Assembly: GCF_036373705.1 (NCBI RefSeq)
Contig: NC_089850.1
Location: 20,691,256-20,755,255 of the forward strand
Length of the DNA: 64,000 nt
Direction of reading: 5' to 3'
Origin: Amia ocellicauda
Lineage: Eukaryota > Chordata > Actinopteri > Amiiformes > Amiidae
A program made the translations under genes and the position numbers. The notes beneath the pieces are model-generated. The model was given only the letters and a program-made list of their open reading frames with translations. It was not told the DNA's origin and made no database searches. This document shows, one piece after another, positions 1-12,544 of this stretch (positions are counted from its first letter, which is position 1; each line of letters opens with the position of its first letter).

Positions 1-2329
1 CCTGGCTACATTCCTTGGCAGCCCCCCCCCCAAAAAACATTGTACATCTTCAAAATGCTTTTTTAAGGTCAAAGATGTTATTTTAACCCCCACAGTAACC
101 CAGGATCAGTCTGGTACACAGAACCTTTGGCCATTTGGCCGAGTAGGAGGCAGGGTACCTGAATTTCTGCTGAAGGAGATTCTTGGCCAGCATGTCAGTG
201 TGGCCAGTGCACATCTGTATGAGAGCCTCATGTCATGGAAGGAGTTGTAAGTCAGTTTTGTAACTGGAGGACAGGTTCATATGAATGCATTGATGATGGT
301 AAAGGCCCCGATGTCCACCACATAACAGTTTGGCACTGAAGTAAAATATATGATTGTTAATGCTCTGGGAGAGCTGTACGTTGGACTTTCCCATCCCTCA
401 TCTGCCGGGATCCCCTCTGTCTCCCTGCTTTCATCACACTCCTGCAATTGAACCTTTTCCTTTACTAAAACCTCTTTCACCATGTTTCCATTACCAGCTC
501 TTAGAACGTTGGATGGAGTTAGAAATGATGATTAGTCCTTGACACACAGCAATCTCTTCATAAGAGAAAAGTCTTAACTGGCATCTGCAAGGTCACCTGC
601 ACTCTAGTTTCCATTCAACGCTCACAGACAGGAGTGGGTGGGGGCAGCCAGGTGTGTTAGCAGAGGGTTTTGTGTTCCCTCCTGCTGGTACACTCGCCTC
701 CAGCCCACCTCGGGGCATCTTGCAGCTCTGCACAAACTCAGGAGGAGTGCAGTCAGTCATCTCCCTGCAAGGTAATGAGTGGGAGGAATATGGGTCGCCT
801 ATTCGTGTGCATTTACACACCGTCAGTGAATTTGTGTTACATTTTGTGATAACTAGATCCAGCACTAATACAAATTATTTGACACTGAGCCCTTTACTAT
901 ATCACGTGCATATGTGTAAAATTAAATTAAATCAGATTGATCAGGATTTTACCTTTGGGTTCAATTAAATCAAATGGCAAATAAGGTGTCATTTTTAATT
1001 CCTGACAAAAGCAGGATGGAAGTACCAATGCCTGTTGGTAGAAGGGTGTTGCAGTACAAGGCTCTGTATGTGTTGGACAGGAGCGAGGAACCCCTGTGTG
1101 ACTTGGCTTTACCTCTGCAGGATGAGATTAAATATTAACACTGCAGATACTCTGAACTCTCAGCTACAACTCAAAGTATGTGCGTCCCTTTAGATAGCAG
1201 CTGTGTTGCATTTTTAATGAGGCCTTTTTCTTATTTTTGGTGCACCTTCCTAATGCCGGTTATTAGACATCCTTGATGCCTGACAGTTTCCCATACACTG
1301 TTGCTTCTTGGCATATTGTCTTTTTTTCTGTTCCTCTGCTTTGATACTCCAGTCAGTTTCACTCCAGAGCTACCAGCAAAACCAGAGCCGTGTCAGAATC
1401 TGTTGCAAGTGTTCATTTTAAGGAGTGTTTAGCAGCTTTTTGACTGCTCTGCACAGATGATGGCAGATCCAGCGATTCATTTATCAAAGACGATGGCCAA
1501 TGACCACAGAGATGCTGCGACTTGAGGCAAACTGGTGAGAGTGAAAGCTGACTCAGTTTGTTTTACACAAGTACTCCAAGGTCTTGGGAGTTCGTTTATG
1601 GTCACCAAGAGGGACCAGATAGTATCCATACTGTCAGGAGGGTCAGGCCCCTACCATAGTGTGTGTGGATATCTTGCTCTATGGCTGGCACACTGCTCCA
1701 CTGCCAAACCCATTCTCTGTCTCTTTCAATGGGAATTCAGTGATGGAAACATAGAGACAAGGCTGCAGCCTGGAATAAACTCAGAGAAATTTCCACTAAA
1801 TCTGCACTGCTGCATGTACACCTGGGGTGCCCTTGAATGGTGTTCTACATCACTCCTGCAGGCGATGACATATTGCGCTAGATACGACTGTCCTAGGAAG
1901 GTAAAGAAATGTAACACACGCAAAGAAAAGCATGTATTGGCCTCGATTTTTGTTTATCTTCTTCAAAGACCAGTGTGAAATGAATAATTTACAGATTGGG
2001 AGACAGTGCTTAATATTATTGTACTGAATAGCATGTTTTCGGTTGTATAATGGGTTGATGCAGCCTTCCCTTGGAGATTGTGTTGAAAGGAATTTTGTGT
2101 GGAACACAGTACTTAGAAAACAAGTGTGAGGTCAAAACTCTTCCCATGTGTTTAAAATTGATCAAAATGTTTTTGTTTTTTTAACACTGCATTGTTTAAA
2201 CTGACAGGGTAAAACTTCTTTTTTTTTTTTAAGAGTTGTACAAGAAATTGTAATCTAATTACAGGGGGTTCTCTCCCAACAACAAGATTTAGTTTAAAGA
2301 AGACAAGACACCCCCCCCTCCACTACCAC
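1..2329. other. intergenic, no gene recognised
   Basis: Non-coding, unique-looking sequence. Short open frames such as the one at 654-968 show no recognisable domain and no consistent exon structure. I see no RNA gene and no clear transposon end here. Distant exons or conserved non-coding elements cannot be excluded by eye. Confidence 0.5.
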
Positions 2330-2363
2330 CACACACACACACATGCACACACACACACACACA

Positions 2364-2404
<41 letters not shown>
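2330..2404. repeat. (CA)n microsatellite
   Basis: About 75 bp of nearly pure CA dinucleotide repeat with a few interruptions (CATG, CATAC), preceded by a C-rich stretch. A typical vertebrate microsatellite, likely to vary in length. Confidence 0.95.
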
Positions 2405-2406
<2 letters not shown>

Positions 2407-3637
2407 TAATAATGTAATCATTAAGTATCCTCAGGTTCCTTAAAATGCTTGGCTGCTTCTCTAGTTTAGTGTTGCTTCCTATTTATTTTCAAGCAAAAAT
2501 ACTTAAATTCACTTTAGGGGAGAATATGTTGCAATAGATAGCGTCTTCATGATTTTCATTTAAGTGAAAAATGATTCTAATCGGCAGCAGCTTAAGTTTA
2601 ATTATCTGCTGCTCACCTTACAGATACAGCCAGCATGCTCAATTCGTCTGACTCAGTGGTTGCAGGGTGGGCCTGAAAGTACTCGTGCGTCTTAAAGGGC
2701 ACACTTACAGGAGTTTTACAAAGACCAGAGAGCTCATTTCCTTTTTCATCAGGGAAGACACTTGCAATCCACTTATCTTCCAATGGCTCAACCCCATAGT
2801 ACCATGCAGATTACCTATATACCCCTCTTTGCATTTTAATACATGAAATTACTCCGAACAACTTGATCTTGCCCTTTGTGTTGCTCTGAATCAAACGCCT
2901 GTGTGTTTCTACTCTGGCTGTTCCCAAGTCTTAACTTTGAACCTTTTTGTGTGTTGTGATTTTCTTCCTCACACACACATACATTCTGTGCTTGTCAAGA
3001 TTCTGTTGAGCCAAGGTGGCAACGTCTGGAACAACATGGGCAGCCTGGAGAGAAGTGATCAGTTCATAAAGCGAAACAGTTGATTGTTCACTCCAGGACT
3101 CCAAACAGTTCTAAGGCAACTGTGCCTTGTGTCAACAGCATAACTTTAACTGTCAGCTGTAAAATAATTGAATAAATAAATACATTAATCTAGTATAAAC
3201 CTAATTGAGAGTAAGATTGAATTAGTGCACTTAGCTGAAAGACTGGACCTCTAGCTTTAGATTTATGTACTGTTGAGAAGCCAAGCGAGTGATGTCACTC
3301 TAACAGGTTCATGTTTTATGACCATAAGTGAATTTTGGAGGCCAGGTTTTTCAGACTTGCAAAGCCTGAGCTTCTATCCTCACAGCTCCAAAAACAGCAT
3401 GAATGTAAAATATGCTTCCTCAGGCACAGGGCCAAACAAATTATCCTCATATCAGTTTCATTTGTGTATTTTGTCCATGTATTTGTGCATTTGTTGGTAC
3501 CATTTCCACTTGGGTCGTTCCACTCATTGCAGCCCTTCCCTTCTGCAACAATATATTTTTTTAACAAGGCTTTGATGACACAGAGATCAAGTACGTTCCT
3601 GGGAGTGTTTGAGAGGAGCCGGAATGAGGCACCAAAG
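2405..3637. other. intergenic, no gene recognised
   Basis: AT-rich non-coding sequence between the CA repeat and an L2 fragment. Short frames at 2901-3083 and 3273-3679 match nothing I recognise and overlap in several frames, as chance open frames do. Confidence 0.5.
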
Positions 3638-4080
3638 GTCAGAGTAATAATAATAATAAAAAAACTTTATTTTCTATAGCGCCTTTAAAAGGTGCACCTG
3701 TTTACAAGAAAAAAATGTAAATACATTGAAATACAAAAAAAAAGGAAAACATACAATCAGAATAATTCAAAAAATAATACAATAATAAATCACATAATAA
3801 TCACAGAAAAGCAATAAAAAAAATAGTTTTAAGAGAAGATTTTAAAATACTAAAAGATTCAGCATGTCTAACCTCAGAAGGAAGAGAGTTCCACAGTTTT
3901 GGAGCAAAAGAAGAGAAAGCCCTGTCACCCATAGAACGTAGACGAGTAAGAGGAACAGTTAAAAAAACAGATCCAGAGGAACAGAGATCACGCATTGGAG
4001 TGTAGGGGGTTAAAAGTCAGACAAATATTGAGGGGCCCAACCATGCAAAGCCTTATTAGGGAAGCATGAGAATTTTACAG
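3638..4080 (-). mobile_element. L2-type LINE, 3' fragment
   Basis: Read on the minus strand, the segment encodes the C-terminal end of an L2-type reverse transcriptase ORF. The 3995-3801 frame includes GDRAFSSFAPKLWNSLPSEV and ends KSSLKTIFF, preceded in another frame (about 4070-4020) by KALHGWAPQYLSDF. The tail is the usual L2 form GGCGCTATAGAAAATAAAG followed by (TTATTA)n at 3638-3675. The copy is strongly 5' truncated and frameshifted, so it is dead. L2 is inferred from these C-terminal motifs and the tail; Rex1-like families are an alternative. Confidence 0.8.
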
Positions 4081-7000
4081 CGTTAATATCTCTCTGAGGT
4101 GGCATCCTTCTGTTGTCTCTTCGATTTGTTCCTCATCCGCGGGGAGCAGGATAATCCAGCCAGGGAGACGCTGAGAAAAAATGCCACTCCAGTCCAGCCA
4201 AGGTCACTTTAGCAGGAGGGTTAGGCAAACAATCACAAGAGCAGCTGTTGCAAATGCCTTCCAAGAAGTCAGTGCTCTCAAAATAGATGTGCGTAGAGGA
4301 AATGTATATATGTGTTTTGTTTGTGTTTTACAGGCGTTGCATGTCATAGCCAGCACATTCATTGTGTTTGTGTACGGTGGATTCAAAAGTATTAGTACCC
4401 TTCGTGTGAAATTGGTTTTACTCCATTAATTATTTAGTTTGAATAAATATTGTTAATTATAATCTACAACCATAGTGGTCCTGAGTTGGATGAACACTGT
4501 TATTGTGTCTCTTGTGTCTACAGCATGCTGTGGGAGCTCCAGTTTGAAAATGTACCAGGGCCTGACATCGACTTACAGTGAAGATGGATGTTTTGCCGAG
4601 TTCAAAGCTGCGATTCCCCACTACAGAGCAACAATAGGGAGAAGTGTCAAGAAATGTATAAATAGATGAGACCCAGCAAAGAAGGGTAGCCTGAGGTACA
4701 AACATCAGAAGCGTTTATTGCAGTCACTAACTTTTCATGTATTTCCCTGTGTGAAGCCACACATCGGGGCCCATTGGTTTCCCACGATGGATCTGACAGA
4801 CGTGACTGCACTGGAGCTTCTCTGCAGTCAATGTTGGTTTGACCGGCTCTAGATCTGTACTATTTCATGGGCTGAATGTTTGTATGTTTGTCAAAATTAC
4901 ATATCATCTTTTTTCATCCCAAGTACCCTGACAGTTTGGGTTTTCAAAAGAGGGAAAGCTGGTTGAAAAGTCATGTTGATTTATGTTAAGTTTAAGTAGA
5001 ATGTATCCTGAATCTACTTTTCTGCACGTTTTGAAAAATATGCAAAAAAAAAAAAAGGATTTGGTTGATAGGCATGCTGTGGTTATGGAAAAAAGACAAC
5101 TACAATTTAATACTTAAGGCTAAGTTGTGGTGAATGAAGTCAGACTTGGATTATCAACTGTAAACAACAAGGATGTTAAAACTACACAAATAATTAGCTA
5201 GTGTTTATTAAGTGTGATGAGCTGGTCTTTATGAGTCAAAGCGGTTGTTTACTGACCTTTAGGGCTGGAGGCTCTGACCCTTGTGGAGGATATCCATTTC
5301 AGCAGTGCTTTCAGAGCTCAAGTAACTCAGGCTGTGGCCCCCTGCTGACCACAGCAAGACCAACATCCACATGTCAAAGCAACTAATGGAGCTTGTTTGC
5401 ACTGAGGTTGGCTTGCATTGAAATAAGTGAGAGAGAGCTTTTATTTTTTTATTTTTCAGAATGTAAAATGTTTATTGATTATAAATAAAACATAATATCC
5501 TTCCAGGCAGTATTCATCCATGATGTAGTTGTATCTGTAAGAATTTGCATGCATATGTGTGAGTGTACACCTGTCTGGCTTTGAAACAGATGTTGACTTG
5601 GCAGATGTGACATAAACATCATCTTCTAAAAGCATCTGTGACTGTAGATGGCCTTCCACTGAGGTCGGTGAAGAGAGTGAACAGAGGAAGGAAAGGGGAG
5701 ACCTGGGCTGCTCTCTGTGCCGCGTCATTAAATTGTCTGGAAGGACATGAGTGAAGGCAGTTCATGCAGTTCTGAAGCAGGACACACACCCAGAACCTGA
5801 AACCTCAAAGCGCCGATCGGTGTTTTTGACAGCCTCTCTTCCGAATGTGGTGTGGCGCACCCAGAGGAGCATGCCCTGTTCTTGAGTGTTTTTGCCGCTG
5901 GGCAATCAGGACTCTGGGGTGCTGAATTAGAGTTGCCGGGGTGTGTTTTAATTTTTTCTTATTGGCATTCACATCACTCTCCTTGAAGTTAACGATCAGT
6001 CAATAAACCAATAGATTCTGCAAATAACCTTTAATTTTCCTGGTATTTTGGACACTACCAAAGCTTTAATTAACAGGGCTTGGCAGACACACAGGCTTAT
6101 GTTCTAATGGAAAATGAGACCATTCACCTCAATGGCATAATCCTTCAATTTATATTTTGGTCCTCTTTGGAGAGATGGAAAATCTGCATTTCCTTACAGT
6201 GAACTGATATTGTAATACATATTACTGCACAATCTATGCCTGCTTCGTAAGATGATGGACTTCCGCTATTAAGTTAGAAATGCTGCTTTACATTTAACCA
6301 GTTTTTAATCAGTTTTTCTTGTAGGGAATCATTTTAACATTTTAGTTTCATTAGAGCCTTTTAACAGAGTGAAAAGATGATTTTTGTAGGCCACTTACAT
6401 AGCTTGTCACAGAGTTCAAAGCAAAAGGAAACAAAACAAACAAACTTGGCTTTCCCTGCTTTTTCTGAAACAAGTAAAGAAGCCCATTTTGTTTGCATGA
6501 GAAGCACGGTAAACAAGAAGTGCTGTAAAAATTATGCAATGGCTGTGGATTTGCCTACAGTAACCGATTGTGCTTCATCACATTTTGCTGCTTCAGGATG
6601 TGTGTCTTTACAAATGAGCTTTTGCTGGATTTTGTCTGTAATGCGTTTAAAAGCTGTCACATCACGAAGCTGCACCACCCACAGTGTGCTCAAATCCCTC
6701 ATCTCTTTAGACAGTGAGAAACAACCAAGCGCACAGTGGATGATTTAAACAGCAAGTCTCGAGACCCCACATTCTGTGCTGTTCTTTCAGCCAAGCTATG
6801 ACCCAGGCAGGGAGAAGGGCACTCTGAAGCCTTCGTTGTCGTGCAGTGCACTTGATCACAGGGATGTTGGAATGGTATCACTGTGTTCCATACCGTTAAC
6901 CTTCTTGAATTCGTCTTCACACATCGAGCATCCTCACCGGAGTGAAACTGTGCAGGGATGGCCATGCCAGTCCATGAGGTGCTTGCTTCCTGCATGGTTT

Positions 7001-9155
7001 CATTGGCCTCTTTCAATCCACAGTGTGAATTTGACTTCTTACACTGCCAATGATGCCAATTATGTAATTAAGTCACTAAGGTGGATTGAAAATCAAAAAC
7101 TTCTTTGGCCCTCAGGGACTGGAACTGCCCAACCCCGGCCCTGCTCAGGTCCGTTAATAAAGGCAGGGTGTCATTTAAGCCAGTGAACTGTGTCCTGTTT
7201 GCCATATGTCCAGAAAGAACAATGGACATCTCAAAACCAGGAGGGAGATTGAGGTTGTGCTAAAGCTTCATTGACAGGGATACAGTGTTACAGGTTATTC
7301 TTCGGCCTGTCCTTGCTGGGCCGGCCTGGGTTGGCTGTGACTAATGAAATGAGAAATTGCAATGTGTTTGACAGAACTTAATTTTCTCTAGCTTTCCTAT
7401 TCTTTAATTCACAATAAGTGACATTATCCTGAACATAATGGGAACTGACATTTTTGTATGTAACATGGTGTTTGAAGACTACAGTCTTTCATTTTGGCTT
7501 GACTAGTGTGACTGAAGAATGTAGTTATGCCAGGTTATAACAATAGCTGATTGGAGGAAACATTTATTTTGCACCTCCTGCCTACCACAGTCCCCTCGGG
7601 GGAATCAATTTGGCTTTGGTTTCAGACAAAACAAAATATGTACATAATGAAAGGTGACAATGGAGAACCGCAACAAAGTGAAAGCGCTGATGTGTGCCAG
7701 AATTCCCTTTAAGTGACAAATTTATTGTCATTATTTTTTTTCCATTATGGCTAATATTACAAGGCACTAATTGGGTGATGTTAAGGCCTTCTGATGAGCT
7801 AGAGTTCTGCAATGCAGCTATCCACACAGATGGTCGTTCACATGGTGTGTGTCAGCCAGCGGACTCCGAGTCCCCTCACTGTCTCGTTACTCTCTGCATG
7901 TTCAAAGCTCAGGAAACTGGACCAGTACAAGAGCAGAGCTTGTATAGCAGTGCTCATTAAAACTCTCCCCCCAGCCAGCAGAGATTTTTAAAGCATGAAA
8001 CAAATCCTGCAAGCATCAGTATGCAATATGGGACGCTGTTCCCTCAACAGCCACCATGACGTGAGCCTGTTACAGTGATGTCATCCACTCCACACTTAGG
8101 AAAGCGGTCAAACCCATCTTGTGTCAGGGCAAACCCATCTCTTGTCCTCAGGTGTGTCGCTCTGCTGTTGAGACTGTGTGGATGTGATGCTCAGAGGTGT
8201 GTTGAGACAGTCATTTGAATCCAAGCAGGGCGTCAGACTGCACACGCTACAAACACACCCCAGCTCGGGCAACCAAGGAAGCGTTCAGCTGTTTGTGTTA
8301 TATCCAAGGACACCAGGTGTTTGCCACAGACGATGCACTTATTAGAGCTGCAAGCTTCTTAAGAGAAGGGAGTTAATCAACAGCTTCCTTCATGTTTTAT
8401 GTCTGAAAGCTTGGGAATTGTTGATTTCAATCCCGCGGAGTGAAGGATTTAGTTTTGCATATTCAATCTAATCCTCTGCAGGCACTAATAGTAACTTTCT
8501 AAGAGGAACAGCCATTGATCTGCAGCTGCATTGATGTTGGCTAGGAGAAAAGGGCAGTTTTTTTTTTTATGTTCCTGTAGCCAAAGCTCAAAGCAAGATG
8601 TTCCACTGCCCATGTACGCTGTCTCTCCTGAAACTTGGATTAGCAAGACCAATTAAAATACTTTTTTTGTACGTTTCTTTGAAACACAGCAGCTGCCTTC
8701 TCTTTGAAAATGGGTCTGACCTTCTCCCATTAGATACTTGACCTGGTATTTAATTTTATGAAATTGTCTGTCCAGTATATACCCTGCCTGTAAGGAATAT
8801 CTAAAGGACACAAACAGAAGCAAGATCAGTATGCTGCACCAACTCATGAAGGTGCTGGTTTTGTGAAGTTAACATCCACGGATAGAAATGCATTGTGATA
8901 TGCATTTGGCCTTGCTCGGACCTGCATCGCCCTGGAGACAGACTTGCTCGGCTTGTGTTTGACATGTTTCTTCATAAGATTAATACATGAAGAGCCACCA
9001 AATAAAGCTTTATTGGGCTTACTTTTTCCCTCCCCTGATGAATGTGCAGCGACAGGCAACCTTACCTGTCCTCTTTGCACAGTAGTAATTTTGTGGTTTC
9101 TGCCATCACATGTACTTTCCTGGTTTTCCAGATTGGATCCTGTTTTACTATCGTA
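4081..9155. other. intergenic, no gene recognised
   Basis: About 5 kb without a supported gene. Several frames around 6377-7186 and 7582-7960 stay open for 80-136 codons, but I recognise no domain and see no splice-supported exon chain. A sequence at 4372-4404 resembles a single Tc1/mariner-type TIR, but no partner end was found. Some moderately GC-rich stretches (about 5640-5940, 7800-8300) could be conserved regulatory DNA; this needs alignment. Confidence 0.5.
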
Positions 9156-9157
9156 TA

Positions 9158-10200
9158 CACTACAGATCAAAAGTTTTACAACACTCCCATTTTTCCAGTT
9201 TTTATTGAAATTTAAGCAGTCCAGTGAATACCGCTTACCTCTGTACCATTTCAGGTTAAACTGCCAGAGGTTAAAAAAAAGTTTAGGTTACCAAAAACTG
9301 AAAAATATACATTTCAGAGTTTTATATACTGAGTTACTACACCCTCTTAAACATTATTTGGCAGTGTCATTTGGCAGCTCCTGTGCCTAGAAGTTACACT
9401 GTATTCCTACAATGCACACATCGTTTGAAAGGTTACTTACAAACACATCCGATTTACAGTTTCCATGTTGCCTGCCATAATTCAGAGCCCGGGAGGGAAA
9501 ATGCGCAGCCTCCTCCGGGGGGGGTCTCATTCAGACGGTCACAGATCACTCAGTTTCAATCTTTGCAAATAGGCTTGTTTTGTTCAGAACAACCTAATGA
9601 TTAATCCAGTATATATTACTTAATGTTCTATCAAATACAGAGAAGTTCGGATCCAGTTATGTAAAATCATTGTGTATTGGTACACTGTAAACAGAGTTTT
9701 CCATGTTGATATTTTGAGCTCTCTATGGGTGTGTGTTGCTTCTACCAAAACGTGGATGGTCTTGTTTTGATCAGTAGACTGTCTGGTTCCAGAATATGTC
9801 ATAATTGTAAATATGTTCTGAGATTTTGTATTCCTACTCAGACCAAGTATCCCCCCACCCCCATTTCAGAAAGCGGAGGGGGGAGGGGTATAAAAAACCT
9901 TTTTTTCACATCAGAGAATGCTTCACATCGTTAGAAAGCTGGGATTCTCAACAACACAACAGTGAAGAGTACACATGGGATTAAAGAGAAGCACACAGAT
10001 TTGGTGCCATTTTAAGGGTATCAGAGGGGTTTATCAGTTTAAGGGGTTAAATTTTGTTAAAGAAAATGATTCCATGATTTATTTATCTCCAATTGTTTAT
10101 TTGTTCTATGCTTTAATTTCATACATTGAGACATTAAACGCTGTAAAAAAAATAATTAAATGTAAAAACTGAGGTGTTGTAAAACTTTTGACCGGTAGTG
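9158..10200. mobile_element. non-autonomous Tc1/mariner-like DNA transposon
   Basis: The left end begins CACTACAGATCAAAAGTTTT (9158-9177). The right end is its inverted copy, AAAACTTTTGACCGGTAGTG (10181-10200), with two differences. Both ends are flanked by TA (9156-9157 and 10201-10202), the target duplication expected for Tc1/mariner. CACTACCGGTCAAAAGTTTT is a known type of fish Tc1-like TIR. The 1.04 kb interior has no recognisable DDE transposase, so the copy is non-autonomous or heavily decayed. Confidence 0.85.
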
Positions 10201-10202
10201 TA

Positions 10203-12544
10203 CCTCTCTGTGTTATTATTTCAGTTTTCTTACACTTTGCTATAGTTTTAACATGGTTATACTACAGTAAACCTTCATAAGGGCAAACCCTTTATGGGAG
10301 TTACTACTGGACTGATGCATAGGTCAAAATACCTGCACTGGTGAACAGTATCTTCCCATTGAAGTCTCTTAGTTTTGTATCCGGTATGAGTCAGGCTTTG
10401 AACCTGAACGAGTTCCACAGATTACAGAGTGAGCTGTTGTAATTCAACAGGCAAGAAAAAGGGAAGGAAAGTGAGTTTTGCTCACAGAGGAGGCATCATA
10501 CCGTCAAGACATTTATTTCTGACTTTGACGCACAGCAGTCAAGATCTCAGACTAAAGGCACTCAACACATGAACCTTTCAAGAGGAATAAAGCCTTTAAC
10601 ACATAACAGTCAAGATCTCAGACAAAAGGCACTCAACACACGAACCTTTCACTGAGGAATAAAGCCCAGTATAGAGGAACTCACAGCAACTGTTTCTGTC
10701 ATGGGTAGTTGCAAGATGAGATGGCGAGGAGAAGACTTTGATATGTATGGCAGGTGTCTCTGTGATTTTCTTGATGAGCTTTTAGAGATCACTGTTATTC
10801 TTAAAGCATCTAACTGAATATCAGCACCACCTACCTAAATACCCGCAGATGATGAATGATTGCACAAAACAGCTAGAATTAAATGAGTCATTGGCAGCTA
10901 AGTACTTTTCTGACAACTTGTGAAAGAAATACTGAACAATCAAGCTACAAATCATTGCATTTGCCATCACAGCATTACTGGTCTGATACTGGTGCTAAAT
11001 TGTAATGGGAGACAGATGGTTCAAATCCAGCTCGGGAACGATCCCGCCCCAGAAGGATTAATGTACAGTGTAACTGGATTCATTGGACTCATTGTCCAGA
11101 GGCTTGGGATAGCTGTGACACTATGCTCTAGCCTCACTCTGCTGCACAGTTCTTTTATTAAACGGTCAAAACCACAATGGAATCTGGAGCTCACGTTTCA
11201 CTGAAGAACAGAAAAGGACATGAGATCTGCTAGCTGAAATCAAATGAAAACTGTACCTTGCTCTGGTTTGTTGTGGTTTTGTATACTATATCTCCCCATA
11301 CTGTGCCTGAATTTCAACTAGCTTTGCAACTACAGTTAATCTCTGTAAGAATGGTCATGCCTCCGCCTTTAATGCAAGGAATTCTGGGACTTCAGTAAGG
11401 AACTCTTCCGCAGAAGTGTGCTCTTGGGTACACTCGGTTGAAGGGTGCATTGGAGGGCACCATACAGCTCCCTTCACTCTTTGCCTAAGGAATTAGACAT
11501 GCCTATTACTTCTCCCTGGCAAGAGAAGGTAACAATCAAGCAGTTTGGGCCCTAGCCATGTTTCTACCATGTACTTAGCCTTGTCCTGGGTTTTTATGGT
11601 TTGTATCCTGGTTCACTATCCTATGCCTCCTCATGCTTTACCACTGTGCCTCCCTACACTGTACTGTTTTACAGAAAATGACAAACTACTTTGATTCATT
11701 TTATGCTTCCCTAGGACCCTTTCACCCACTTTGGACACTATTTAATTTTACCCTTTATATATTAAGCATCCAGTTGGCCTCCTTTGTGTGTGGCGGTGCT
11801 GAGAATGGCCTGGTAAGTTTCAGACGACAAGGTGTTTGTGAAGCCAGCAAAGCCCAGGCAGCCAAAAACGCAATTTATGATAAATGTTCTTTCAGTCACA
11901 ACCTTGGACAACTGTGCTTAGTTGAGCTTTCTGCCTGGGTGTACAGACAACCTGCTGTGCACTGGCAGCACGTAGTGCAAGTCAGGACAAGTGCCACATT
12001 ACTGGCAGGGCATTGCATTTCCAGAGCAGGCAGGGCAATGCAACGGGGTCCAGAGGCGGCACTGCACTCTGCTACCCCATTGGCTCACAGCCTAGCCAAT
12101 CACAGCCCTGTGTCCATCAAAGCTGAGCAGGCATGTAGTTGCTTCATTACAACATTGATACAGACATAAACTGTATAAATCTCTTTTAAATTAGGACCCT
12201 CCTGTAATGTCTGATGAAGACAAGACGTGCATACAGGCCAGTCTGTGTGATGGCTAATAGACAGTCCATAGGAGGACCCCCTCAGCTCCTGCTTTTGCCG
12301 GCGGGAGCAATATATGTCAATGCATTTTTTTAAATGTCACAAATCTCATGCATTGGCGTTTTGAAAATTTGAGAGCTATGCGTACAGTAATCTGATGTAT
12401 CATTTAATTACCAATAATGTAAAAACTGTTCTAATAGTATTATAAATTAATGGAAAATGCATCAGCTAAATAAAAAAAAACTAAACAAAACCATCAAACG
12501 AACAAAAACAAAACAATCAGATGCATTTAAGAAATATAAAACAG
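10203..12544. other. intergenic with one short tandem duplication
   Basis: No gene recognised. The only clear structure is the 71 bp tandem duplication listed separately at 10536. A 178-codon open frame at 11633-12169 has no family resemblance I can name and lacks splice or promoter support. Confidence 0.5.
10536..10670. repeat. 71 bp tandem duplication (two copies)
   Basis: Copy 1 starts CAGTCAAGATCTCAGAC at 10536 and copy 2 starts with the same words at 10607, a period of 71 bp. Both continue with AAAGGCACTCAACACA and GAACCTTTCA, then AGGAATAAAGCC. The copies differ by a few substitutions and a small indel near the end, so this is an older local duplication. Confidence 0.85.

Noticed and set aside
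4372..4404. Single Tc1/mariner-like TIR (GGTGGATTCAAAAGTATTAG)
   Set aside because: Similar to fish TIRs, but no inverted partner was found nearby, so the element cannot be delimited.
11633..12169. 178-codon open frame in the gene-poor region
   Set aside because: No recognisable domain, no splice or promoter context, and low-complexity stretches; most likely chance.
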